Below are positions 17,861 to 26,110 of a stretch of 64,000 bases of DNA, piece after piece. Location: NCBI GenBank assembly GCA_934270565.1, contig CAKQPR010000009.1:12295-76294 (forward strand), read 5' to 3'. A model generated the notes under the pieces. That model was not told where the DNA came from and made no database searches. It saw only the letters and a program-made list of their open reading frames with translations. Position 1 is the first letter of the stretch, and every line of letters begins with the position of its first letter. This stretch comes from an uncultured Clostridia bacterium. GTDB taxonomy: Bacteria > Bacillota > Clostridia > Christensenellales > Pumilibacteraceae. The position numbers and the translations under genes were made by a program.

Positions 17861-19744
17861 ATGAGAAAACTGACGATGACGAAAATCTGGGACGGCGACG
17901 TAAAGGGCGCGGACAGGTATCTTAGCTTTAAGCGCGCGTTCCCGCCCGCGGGCGAAAAAACGACGCTTTATATCGCGTGCGACAGCATTTTCACCTGCCG
18001 CATAAACGGCGCTCTCGTCGCGTTCGGCGCTTGTCAGAATTATCCGTTCGCCAAGCCTTACAGAACGTTTGACGTTTCGGAGAGCGCGAAAGAGGGCGGA
18101 GAACTCGAAATTACCGTGTGGCATCAGGGGCTTGACAGTCAGACGGGCATAAATATGGACGCTTTCGCGGCGTTTCGTCTCGTTTCGGACGGAAAAACGC
18201 TCGCAGAAAGCGGTAAAAACGTTTCCTGCGCCGTCCGGACGGGTTACGAAAACGGCAGGTGCAAAATTATCACGAGCCAGCTCGGCTACGGCTACGCTTA
18301 CGACCTTACGCGCGAGGGCAAAGAGGTTTATGCGCCCGCGACGGAAACAGGCGAAGAGGAATTCTACGAATGGGAGCTCGACCTCGGCGGCGAACCCGAT
18401 CAGATTATCGGCGCGCCCGCGGCGGCAACGATAGAAAAAACCGATTTCGGCTATCTGTCCGACCTCGGCAAAGAGACTGTCGGCTATCTGCATTTAGAGG
18501 CAGACTGCGACCGCGAAACCGAACTTACGATTGCTTACGGCGAGCACCTTGACGGCGGCAGGGTCCCGCGCATTATATGGACGCGCGACTTTTCGGCTAC
18601 GATCAAGTGCCGCAAGGGTAAGAACGTTTTCGACGGACTTTTCCGTCGGTTCGCGGGAAGGTATATTGAGGCGGTAGGCGAGGGCGCGACCGTTACGTCG
18701 CTCACGCTTTCGCCCGTCGGGCGCGACGTCAAAGTCAAACCGCGCAAATTCGCCGATCCCGAATTTCAAAAGATTTACGACGTGTCCGTATATACGCTTC
18801 TTTGCTCGATGCACGATCATTACGAGGACTGCCCGTGGCGCGAACAGGCTTTGTACACGCTCGACAGCCGCAATCAGATGCTTTGCGGGTACTACGCGTT
18901 CGAGGGGTTCGCGTTCCAGCGGCAAAACCTTCTTCTTATCGCAAAAGGACTTTACGACGGCTTGCTTACGCTGTGTTTCCCGATGAGAGGCGGCAACCAC
19001 GCGATACCGTTTTTCTCGCTTATTTATCCCGTTCAGGTCGCGGAATATATCCGCTATTCGGGGGATAAAGAGATTCTCGGCGAGGTGGGAGAGACGGTAA
19101 AAGCGATTATGAAAACGTTTTCCGCGCGGGTGGAAAGTAACGGTCTTATATCGAATTTGCCGTATCCGTACTGGAATTTCTACGAGTGGACGGACGGAAG
19201 CGCGAACGGCGGCGACCTCGACCGGAAACCGACCGATCCTTTCGTAAAGAGTTACGACACGATCCTGAACGCGGCTTACGTTCTCGCCGCGAAAGCCTGC
19301 GACGAGTTGTTCGACACGAAAACCGATACCTCACGGTCGGTGCGGGCGCTTCGCGAAACGCTGTTTGACGCCGAAAAGGGCGAATTTATGCTGAGCACCG
19401 CCGATCCGCGTTCGAGCGTACTTTGCAACGCGATCGCGATACTCGCGGGGGCGGGAGACGAGAAACTTGCCGAAAAGCTCGTTTCGGACGATACGCTTAT
19501 TCCCGTCACGCTTTCGATGTGCACGTACTTTTACGACGCGCTGCTTTCGTTCGGCGATCGCTACAAAAATTACATTCTTGCCGACGTGAGACGCAAATAT
19601 GCGCATATGTTGAACCGAGGCGCTACCACGTTCTGGGAAACCGAGCTCGGCGCGGAAGATTTCGGCGGCGCCGGAAGCCTCTGCCACGGCTGGTCGGCGA
19701 TCCCCGTTTACTACCTCAGCCTGCTTACGGGGCAGAAAGCGTAA
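17861..19744 (+). CDS. GH78-type alpha-L-rhamnosidase-related protein
   Basis: A 627-aa six-hairpin glycosidase relative. The N-terminal ~270 residues are beta-sandwich domains (TLYIACDSIFTCRINGALVA, then KETVGYLHLEADCDRETELT as in rhamnosidase accessory domains). The catalytic (alpha/alpha)6 part starts near 300 with DCPWREQALYTLDSRNQ, the equivalent of the DCPxRDE signature of GH78. Length is shorter than the 900-1000 aa typical of GH78, and the acidic residues of the signature are partly altered, so substrate or activity may differ. No signal peptide. Monocistronic, with a consensus promoter and a perfect terminator. GAGGT precedes the start. Confidence 0.8.
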   Translation: MRKLTMTKIWDGDVKGADRYLSFKRAFPPAGEKTTLYIACDSIFTCRINGALVAFGACQNYPFAKPYRTFDVSESAKEGGELEITVWHQGLDSQTGINMDAFAAFRLVSDGKTLAESGKNVSCAVRTGYENGRCKIITSQLGYGYAYDLTREGKEVYAPATETGEEEFYEWELDLGGEPDQIIGAPAAATIEKTDFGYLSDLGKETVGYLHLEADCDRETELTIAYGEHLDGGRVPRIIWTRDFSATIKCRKGKNVFDGLFRRFAGRYIEAVGEGATVTSLTLSPVGRDVKVKPRKFADPEFQKIYDVSVYTLLCSMHDHYEDCPWREQALYTLDSRNQMLCGYYAFEGFAFQRQNLLLIAKGLYDGLLTLCFPMRGGNHAIPFFSLIYPVQVAEYIRYSGDKEILGEVGETVKAIMKTFSARVESNGLISNLPYPYWNFYEWTDGSANGGDLDRKPTDPFVKSYDTILNAAYVLAAKACDELFDTKTDTSRSVRALRETLFDAEKGEFMLSTADPRSSVLCNAIAILAGAGDEKLAEKLVSDDTLIPVTLSMCTYFYDALLSFGDRYKNYILADVRRKYAHMLNRGATTFWETELGAEDFGGAGSLCHGWSAIPVYYLSLLTGQKA

Positions 19745-19780
19745 ACAGATAAAAGCTAAATATAACCGAATATAAAGAAA

Positions 19781-19806
19781 AACTCTCCCCGCGGGGAGAG
19801 TTTTTT
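19781..19806 (+). terminator. Bidirectional terminator between convergent genes
   Basis: The perfect palindrome CTCTCCCCGCGGGGAGAG (19783-19800) has a T6 run on its right and an A-rich run on its left, so it serves the rhamnosidase gene (+) and probably also the AraC gene (-) that ends at 19853. Confidence 0.92.
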
Positions 19807-19852
19807 CGTATGGCAGGATAAATCGCTTTCGTTACGAGAACTTCCCCGAAAT

Positions 19853-20734
19853 TCAGCCGAGGCGAGGTTGTTCGCTCTTGCGGAATTCGTTCGGCGCGCA
19901 GCCGAAGAAGTCGCGGAAAGTATGATTGAAGTAGCTTACGCTGTTATATCCGAGCTCGTATACGATTTCGAGCACGTTCAGGTCTGTGGTTTTCAACAGC
20001 TCCGCGGCATAATTGAGCTTGATTCGCCGAACGTAATCTATCACGGACACGCCCATAAGGTCCTTGAAAATACGCGAAAGGCGGGAAGCGGAATAGGGCG
20101 TCGTAGCCGCGATTTCGTCGATCGACAGGCGTATTCGCGGGTCGCTCAGAAGCAGCAACAGATCGGAAAACCATTTCGGGTAGGACGAAAGTAGCGGGTA
20201 GCGTGTTTCGAGGAACATATTGATTACTCGACCGACCATGATTTTGCTGTGAAAAACCTTGTTTTCGTACGTGACGTGCGAGGACTGAAGCGCGAGACAG
20301 GTCGAAATAAGCTTTGAAATCTCGTTCGCCGTCAGACGGAACGCAAGCTCGGATTTCTCGGCAGAAAGGACGGACGAGAGGTCGGGCATGTACGAATTCA
20401 GAATCCGTTCGGCGTAATCGGAAGTAATGAGAAGGTTGACGTGTTTTGCGACGGCTTCGGAGGGAGAGGCAAGAATCATATGCGAGTCGTGCGGTCGGAC
20501 AAAACAGGCGTCGCCCTCGCGCATCGCGTACGTTTTGCCGTTTATGCAGTGCAGGTATTCGCCCGCCGTGACGACGTTCACTTCGTAATAGTTGTGCGTG
20601 TGCTCGTAAGGATACGGACAGCACAGCCAGTTAAAAGCGCATTCGGCGTCGGGGAACGGACTGCATAAGCGGTAATCGCTCAGCGATCCCGCGTTTACGA
20701 CCGAAACCTCGTTTGTGATCGTCTGTTCGGACAT
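19853..20734 (-). CDS. AraC-family transcriptional regulator (cassette 2)
   Basis: A 293-aa AraC-type regulator with an N-terminal cupin (HNYYEVNVVTAGEYLHCING, then DACFVRPHDSHMIL). The C-terminal double helix-turn-helix includes ATTPYSASRLSRIFKDLMGV and LEIVYELGYNSVSYFNHTF. I chose the start at 20734 because AGGAGG lies ten bases upstream; a longer frame to 20767 has no such site. It is divergent from the second transport cassette, whose first gene starts 428 bases away behind a promoter with a good -10 but poor -35, so this protein probably activates that cassette. Confidence 0.92.
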   Translation of the reverse strand: MSEQTITNEVSVVNAGSLSDYRLCSPFPDAECAFNWLCCPYPYEHTHNYYEVNVVTAGEYLHCINGKTYAMREGDACFVRPHDSHMILASPSEAVAKHVNLLITSDYAERILNSYMPDLSSVLSAEKSELAFRLTANEISKLISTCLALQSSHVTYENKVFHSKIMVGRVINMFLETRYPLLSSYPKWFSDLLLLLSDPRIRLSIDEIAATTPYSASRLSRIFKDLMGVSVIDYVRRIKLNYAAELLKTTDLNVLEIVYELGYNSVSYFNHTFRDFFGCAPNEFRKSEQPRLG

Positions 20735-20757
20735 AATTGTCTTACCTCCTCGGTTTA

Positions 20758-20786
20758 AGGATAGCACAATAAAACAAATAGGTCAA
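20758..20786 (-). promoter_or_regulatory. Promoter of the cassette-2 AraC gene
   Basis: On the minus strand TTGACC (20781-20786) and TATCCT (20758-20763) are 17 bp apart. The -35 box is overlapped by one arm of the inverted repeat at 20785-20809, a possible autoregulatory site. Confidence 0.6.
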
Positions 20787-20809
20787 GCGATGAGAACGAA
20801 AAATCGCTT
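20785..20809. promoter_or_regulatory. Inverted repeat, possible operator
   Basis: AAGCGAT (20785-20791) and ATCGCTT (20803-20809), an 11-base gap. It overlaps the -35 of the AraC promoter, a position suited to repression or AraC self-binding. AraC proteins usually bind direct repeats, so the assignment is tentative. Confidence 0.35.
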
Positions 20810-21072
20810 ATTTCGGTTTGTCGGTTCAAAATCAGTATATCTTCGGGAGCAAGCGGCGATGCACGAGCGGGATTCGACGTTTTCCGACGGTAAAAACGTC
20901 CGAAAACGCGGTCAACGAGGAAAAACGAGCCGAAAACATGGCTTTGAAATCCGATGGAAAACGGAAAAATCAAGGATTTTATATTTTTTCGGCGAAGCCG
21001 ACAAAAAGCAAAAACGGCATAATACAGCAAGAATCCGACATAATAGCGATAGAAAAAACGCAGTTGGTGTGG

Positions 21073-21078
21073 TATAAT
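21073..21078 (+). promoter_or_regulatory. -10 box of the cassette-2 operon, weak -35
   Basis: TATAAT at 21073-21078. The correctly spaced upstream hexamer is only TAGAAA (21050-21055), a poor -35. This pattern fits a promoter that needs an activator, such as the divergent AraC protein. Confidence 0.55.
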
Positions 21079-21161
21079 AGACGTACAAAGTAAGGATTCG
21101 CGGTTTTTCGCGACTTGCGAACCGGAAAAGGCAGACAATTTATCCGAGGAGGAGAATGAAG

Positions 21162-22565
21162 ATGAAAAAAATAATGTCCGTTGCTCTGGCGGCGATAATG
21201 TCGGTTTGCGCTCTCGTCGGCTGCGGAGGAAATCCCGAGCCGAAACCTTCGGGGGGGGGAGAAGCTTACGCTTTCAAGACCGAACTTCCGACCTACGCCG
21301 AGCTCGAAGATCCGGTAAAAGACGGTTTTTACACCGCGATTTTCGGCGATCCCGCGCAGATAACGACCGAGGCGTACAAGGCGGTCAAGGACTGTAATAT
21401 CCGATACGTCTACGTTGACAGCTGGTACGGTACGGGTTCCGCCGAAAAGCGCACCGCCGTTATGGAGAAGTGCGCCGAAAACGGGCTCAAAGCGTACATA
21501 ATGCCCAACAACACTCACGACAATATCCGCGACAATATCGATAACAAGAGCTTCGAAGATTTCGACGGCGAAGTAGATTATTCGCAATATCCGGCGTTTG
21601 CGGGGTATTATATGTTCGACGAGCCCGCCCGCTCGCAGTACGACTGGCTTGCGGCAGACCTTGCCAAATGGAACGCGAACGAAAAATACAAGGATTACGA
21701 ATACCTCGTCAATATGATGTACGGCGACGGAACTTGCGATATCGACACTTACCTTACCGAGTATTGCGACAAAATTCTTAAAAACAACAAGCATAAGAGG
21801 CTTTTGTACGATTGCTATCCGCTTGCCGCGGATATCGACGAAAAGACCGTGCCGTACCTTTACAAAAACTGGCTCAAATCGCTCGAGGACTTTTCGCAGT
21901 ACGCGATAAAGTACGACGCCGAATTCGCGACCTATATCCAGACGCTTTCTTACGACAACGGCAAAAAGCGTGCGCCGCAAAGCGTTGCGGATATCCGCTT
22001 CCAGTGCGCCGTGAATATGGCTTACGGATCGAAAGGCATGGCGTGCTTTACCTATCTTACGTTCGCAAACTCCGGTTTCGGCGACAGTATGGTGGCGCAA
22101 AGCGGCGAAAAGCTCCCGATCTACTATTACGTTCAGGAAGCGTTCGGCGAAATTCTGGGGTTTGAAGAAGTTTTCACCGCGTTCGACTATAAAGGAACGA
22201 TGGCGAAGTACGGCACCGCTACCGGTTACGGCACGCAGAACCGCGACCATATCGGCTCGCTTACCTATGCGCTCGAAAAGCACGACGCGATAAAGAGCGT
22301 AACCAACGAACGCGACACGCTTATCGGCGCGTTCAAGGACGGGAACGGCTACGACGGATTTATGATCACTACTTACGCCGATCCGTATTACCGCAAAACG
22401 AACGCCGTTTCGGTTGACTTCGGCACGGCGACCCGCGCGCTCGTCTACGTCAACGGCAAACTAAAAACCAACGACGAAGAGAACACCTGTTTCCGTCTCG
22501 ACGGAGGCAAGCTTAACCTTACCTTAAACGCGGGCGATTACGCGTTCGTAATTCCCGTAAAGTAA
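21162..22565 (+). CDS. TIM-barrel-like lipoprotein with G9 tract (cassette 2)
   Basis: A 467-aa lipoprotein, lipobox LVGC (Cys21). I prefer ATG 21162 because AGGAGG (21147-21152) is nine bases away; ATG 21156 is only three. It parallels the protein at 1148 along its length. The barrel includes YYMFDEPARSQYDWL (acidic Glu154), FTTYCYTDE-like aromatic strands and a C-terminal small beta domain. A surface glycosidase is plausible but the family is not recognised. Nine consecutive G lie at 21251-21259, directly after the anchor. Gain of one G would shift translation into a frame that stops at 21397, so the gene could switch off by slippage. Confidence 0.65.
   Translation: MKKIMSVALAAIMSVCALVGCGGNPEPKPSGGGEAYAFKTELPTYAELEDPVKDGFYTAIFGDPAQITTEAYKAVKDCNIRYVYVDSWYGTGSAEKRTAVMEKCAENGLKAYIMPNNTHDNIRDNIDNKSFEDFDGEVDYSQYPAFAGYYMFDEPARSQYDWLAADLAKWNANEKYKDYEYLVNMMYGDGTCDIDTYLTEYCDKILKNNKHKRLLYDCYPLAADIDEKTVPYLYKNWLKSLEDFSQYAIKYDAEFATYIQTLSYDNGKKRAPQSVADIRFQCAVNMAYGSKGMACFTYLTFANSGFGDSMVAQSGEKLPIYYYVQEAFGEILGFEEVFTAFDYKGTMAKYGTATGYGTQNRDHIGSLTYALEKHDAIKSVTNERDTLIGAFKDGNGYDGFMITTYADPYYRKTNAVSVDFGTATRALVYVNGKLKTNDEENTCFRLDGGKLNLTLNAGDYAFVIPVK
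21251..21259 (+). repeat. G9 homopolymer in coding region
   Basis: Nine consecutive G in the codons TCG GGG GGG GGA just after the lipobox. The frame is open with nine. Such tracts in surface genes are known contingency loci in other bacteria. Confidence 0.7.
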
Positions 22566-22575
22566 GGAGAGGAGT

Positions 22576-23559
22576 ATGGAAAACAATACCGCGTCTCAAA
22601 AAACCGTGCTCGAAAACCCGAACGCGCGTAAAAAATCGTGGCTTGACCGCTACGACGATCTGCCAAAACCTCTCCGCAAAGGCAAGTACCCGTTCATACT
22701 GATGGGAACGTTCTTTCCGATAGTTTCGTTCTTCGTGTTCTATGTCGGAATCAATTTTTCGTCCATACTTCTCGCGTTTCAGAAAACGCAGTTTACGGGC
22801 GGCAAAGAGGTTACGAGCTGGACGCTCGAGAATTTCGTTTCCGTGTTCAAGGCGTTCGGCAACGTGGACGGCGACTTTTTCATCGCGCTCAAAAACACCG
22901 CGATCTTGTGGACGGTCGATCTTCTGATGATTATTCCCGTGTTCCTGATCGCATACGGATTCAGTAAAAATATGCCCGGGTCGAAATTTTTCCGCATTAT
23001 GCTGTATATCCCGTCCATAATTTCCGCTACGGCGTTCGGCGTAATGATAACGAGTATTCTGCAGGCAAACGTGGGCGCGCTTCCCGTGATATTCAAAAAG
23101 ATCGGAATAAATCTTCCGCCGCTGCTCACCTCTTACGAGCACGCGTACCCCACGGTAATCGGCTATTGCGTCTGGGCGGGCTTTTACGCCAACAACCTCA
23201 TTTTCGAGGGCGCTATCCGTCGTATTCCGAAAGAAGTCGTGGAAGCGGCGCAGCTCGACGGCGCAAGCAAATTTCAGGAAATCACGCGCATAACCCTTCC
23301 TATGGTATGGGGAACGCTCTCGACGATACTCATTATCAAAGTGTCGCAGATATTCACGATCACGGGACCCATTCTCACGCTCACGAACGGAGCTTACAAT
23401 ACCCAGACGCTCAACTTCTGGTTCTATAAATCGGTAGCGGTGGACGGCTCGTACAATATGCCCGCGGCGGGCGGTATCGTGCTCACGCTGGCGGCGCTCC
23501 CGATCGTGTTCGGCTTCCGCGCGATCATGAACCGTATAAACGCGGACGTAGAGTACTGA
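22576..23559 (+). CDS. Sugar ABC transporter permease, MalF/UgpA type (cassette 2)
   Basis: A 327-aa permease with about six membrane segments and the EAA motif VVEAAQLDGASKFQEITRI. The start WLDRYDDLPKPLRKGKYPF mirrors the cassette-1 permease at 2571, so the two cassettes derive from a common ancestor. The gene begins 10 bases after the lipoprotein with AAGGAGAGGAG. The ATPase is expected elsewhere in the genome. Confidence 0.92.
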   Translation: MENNTASQKTVLENPNARKKSWLDRYDDLPKPLRKGKYPFILMGTFFPIVSFFVFYVGINFSSILLAFQKTQFTGGKEVTSWTLENFVSVFKAFGNVDGDFFIALKNTAILWTVDLLMIIPVFLIAYGFSKNMPGSKFFRIMLYIPSIISATAFGVMITSILQANVGALPVIFKKIGINLPPLLTSYEHAYPTVIGYCVWAGFYANNLIFEGAIRRIPKEVVEAAQLDGASKFQEITRITLPMVWGTLSTILIIKVSQIFTITGPILTLTNGAYNTQTLNFWFYKSVAVDGSYNMPAAGGIVLTLAALPIVFGFRAIMNRINADVEY

Positions 23560-23574
23560 GAGGGGGGAGGCATT

Positions 23575-24474
23575 ATGGAAACTACTACAATCAAAACCCC
23601 CGAAACGAAAGCGGTAAAAATAAACGAGCCCCGCGCGAAAAAATCGGTAAACGTCTTTCAGATCGTGCTGTTTATCTTCCTTGCGCTGTGGACGATTTCG
23701 ATGCTTTACTGCATTTTCTGGCTTATAAACAACTCGCTCAAAGATCAGCTCGAATACGAATTCGATCAGGTTTCCCTCGCGAAGCATCCGCTTAAAAACG
23801 TAAAGAATTATCTGCTGGTGTTCACCGACTTCAACGTTCGAAATACCGAATTTTTCGGAATGTTGTGGAACACTATATGGGTGACTGCCGGCAATATCGT
23901 CCTTCAGGTCGGCTCGTCGATACTGTTTTCGTACATTGTGGCGCGGTATAAATTCCCCTTCCGCAACACCATTTACTTTATCGTACTCGTGCGAATGATG
24001 CTGCCCATCGTCGGCTCGCTGCCCGCAACGTACAAAATGTACGACGCGCTCCATATGACGAATTCGCCGCTTATTCTTATTCAGAACCTCTCGGGCACGG
24101 CGAACTTCCTTATATATTACGCCGCGTGCAAGGGTCTGTCCGCTTCGTATGCGGAGGCGGCTTATATCGACGGAGCAAATCATATTCAGGTGTTTTTCAA
24201 GGTAATGCTCCCGCAGCTTAGCGGAATCATCACCGCAACGGTAATCACCTCGTTCATTGCCAACTGGAACGAGTATATGACGTTCATACTTTACCTCGAC
24301 AATTTCCCGTCGCTCGCGACCGCGCTTTACTACTACAAGCTCTCCAAAGCCGACGAAAACTATCCGCTTCTTCTTGCGGCGGTTACGCTCAGCATAGTGC
24401 CGGTAGTGGTAGTGTTCGCGTGCTTCCAGAAGTACTTTATCAATATCGACATCAGCGGCGGTATGAAAGGCTGA
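23575..24474 (+). CDS. Sugar ABC transporter permease, MalG/UgpE type (cassette 2)
   Basis: A 299-aa MalG-type permease with the EAA motif AEAAYIDGANHIQVFFKVM and the terminal INIDISGGMKG. It pairs with the permease at 22576. The ribosome binding site is the run AGAGGGGGGAGG; its six G are short enough not to be a slippage tract. It is a paralogue of the permease at 3505. Confidence 0.92.
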   Translation: METTTIKTPETKAVKINEPRAKKSVNVFQIVLFIFLALWTISMLYCIFWLINNSLKDQLEYEFDQVSLAKHPLKNVKNYLLVFTDFNVRNTEFFGMLWNTIWVTAGNIVLQVGSSILFSYIVARYKFPFRNTIYFIVLVRMMLPIVGSLPATYKMYDALHMTNSPLILIQNLSGTANFLIYYAACKGLSASYAEAAYIDGANHIQVFFKVMLPQLSGIITATVITSFIANWNEYMTFILYLDNFPSLATALYYYKLSKADENYPLLLAAVTLSIVPVVVVFACFQKYFINIDISGGMKG

Positions 24475-24518
24475 TTATCCATAAAACCACGTAATACGAC
24501 AAAAAAGGAGAAAGAAAA

Positions 24519-26087
24519 ATGAAAAAACTCGTAAAAATCGCGGCAACATTGCTCGCGGCGCTCACAGCGGTTTCGTGCGTTGCGTGCGGACCGACAAGCG
24601 GCGGAGTAATCAAAAACCCGAACACGCTCAATATCAGCGTGTTCGAGGGCGGTTACGGTACCGAAGTCATCGAACAGATCGCCGAGGGCTTCAAAGCGGA
24701 AAACCCGGGGACGGACTTCCATATCGAAAAAATAAGACTGTTCTCCGAGCCCGTTTCGCAGCTCGAGGCGGACAGGTACGTCGCCGACGTCATGATTTCC
24801 ACGACAAACTTTACAAAGCTCGGAATAAAGGGAAAAATGCTGGATATTACAGATATTTACGACGGATACGCTTACGACGAGGACGGAACGATCACCGTCA
24901 AAGAAAAGCTCGGGGAAGCCGCGGACGTGAGCAATTTCGACGGCAAATACTATCAGATTCCCGTACATAACGGCTACACCGGCATCGTGTACAACAAAGT
25001 GTACCTCGACGCCGTGTTCGGCTCGGAAGGGTATACCTTGCCCGCGACTTCGCAGGAACTTATCGAATTCTGCGACAAAGTTTCGGCAAAGGGCGGCTGG
25101 TCGTTCGTGTACACCAACGCGACCGAGGCGGAATACGCGATCTGGCTCCGCGACCTGTGGACGGCGCAGTACCTCGGTTATGAAAAGTACTCGGACTACT
25201 TCGACATTACCGTTCCCGCTGCCGACGGAACCAAGAAAACCGCCGAAACTTACGAAGAACTTTCGGATTCGATGAAAGCCGCGCGACTCAGCGCGCTCAC
25301 CCCGCTTACCAAACTTATGAAATTCGGTAACGGCTACGTTCCCGAAAGCGCGGGAAGTATGACGTTCAAGCAGGCTCAGGCGTACTTCTGCGGCTATTCG
25401 GCGCAGGAAGATATGAAAACGGTGGGCGGCAAAAAGGGCACGGCGTTTATGATCAACGGCGACTGGCTTTGGGGCGAAATCGAAAAGTACGCCGCGGCGG
25501 TCGAGCTCGACGTAAGGTTTATGCGCACTCCCGTAAATTCGTCCGTTATCGACAACTGCGAATCGGTAAACACCGAAACCGAGCTTCGCGAAGTAATTAA
25601 ATATATCGATTCGGTTATCGACGGCGGCACGGTCGCTCGTCCCGAATACCTCACCGACGCCGATTACGCGTACCTTTACGAAGCGCGCCGCATGGCGTGG
25701 GCGACCCACGGTCAGCAGGTAGCGGCTATCCCCGCAAACTGCCAGAACGCCGAACTTTCCAAAAAATTCATTCAGTACCTTGCTTCCGACGCGGCTTGCG
25801 CGATCTATTCGTCCGCGCTCAAAGGGCTTATTTCGCCGTTCGATAAGGACGAGAAATTCGGCGGCAACGGAACGAATTTCACTTCGTCCGTGAGCTCGTC
25901 GTTCAGAAAAGGACTTAAAGTCACCGACCTTAACACCGTGTACACGCTTTACGGCGGACTGAGGCTGTTCGGCGGGTACTATTTCTCGCAGAACCTCTAT
26001 AACGGCAAATCGCCCGAAGAATTCATCACGATCTGCGACACCGCGCTTTCGGCGAGATGGGAAAACATCAAGACCGCAAAGGGTTAA
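24519..26087 (+). CDS. Extracellular sugar-binding lipoprotein (cassette 2)
   Basis: A 522-aa solute-binding lipoprotein, lipobox VAC (Cys23). The mature start NPNTLNISVFEGGYGTEVIE is like that of the cassette-1 protein. The hinge segment YYQIPVHNGYTGIVYNKVYL and the C-terminal GGYYFSQNLYN complete the family-1 binding-protein plan. It sits 44 bases after the permeases with AAAGGAG. It should deliver an oligosaccharide to them; the ligand is unknown. Confidence 0.92.
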   Translation: MKKLVKIAATLLAALTAVSCVACGPTSGGVIKNPNTLNISVFEGGYGTEVIEQIAEGFKAENPGTDFHIEKIRLFSEPVSQLEADRYVADVMISTTNFTKLGIKGKMLDITDIYDGYAYDEDGTITVKEKLGEAADVSNFDGKYYQIPVHNGYTGIVYNKVYLDAVFGSEGYTLPATSQELIEFCDKVSAKGGWSFVYTNATEAEYAIWLRDLWTAQYLGYEKYSDYFDITVPAADGTKKTAETYEELSDSMKAARLSALTPLTKLMKFGNGYVPESAGSMTFKQAQAYFCGYSAQEDMKTVGGKKGTAFMINGDWLWGEIEKYAAAVELDVRFMRTPVNSSVIDNCESVNTETELREVIKYIDSVIDGGTVARPEYLTDADYAYLYEARRMAWATHGQQVAAIPANCQNAELSKKFIQYLASDAACAIYSSALKGLISPFDKDEKFGGNGTNFTSSVSSSFRKGLKVTDLNTVYTLYGGLRLFGGYYFSQNLYNGKSPEEFITICDTALSARWENIKTAKG

Positions 26088-26110
26088 TAAATAAAATCGG
26101 AGGGAAAACA

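Noticed and set aside
23560..23573. Third G run before the MalG-type permease
   Set aside because: Only six G, and it forms part of a normal ribosome binding site; too short for frequent slippage.
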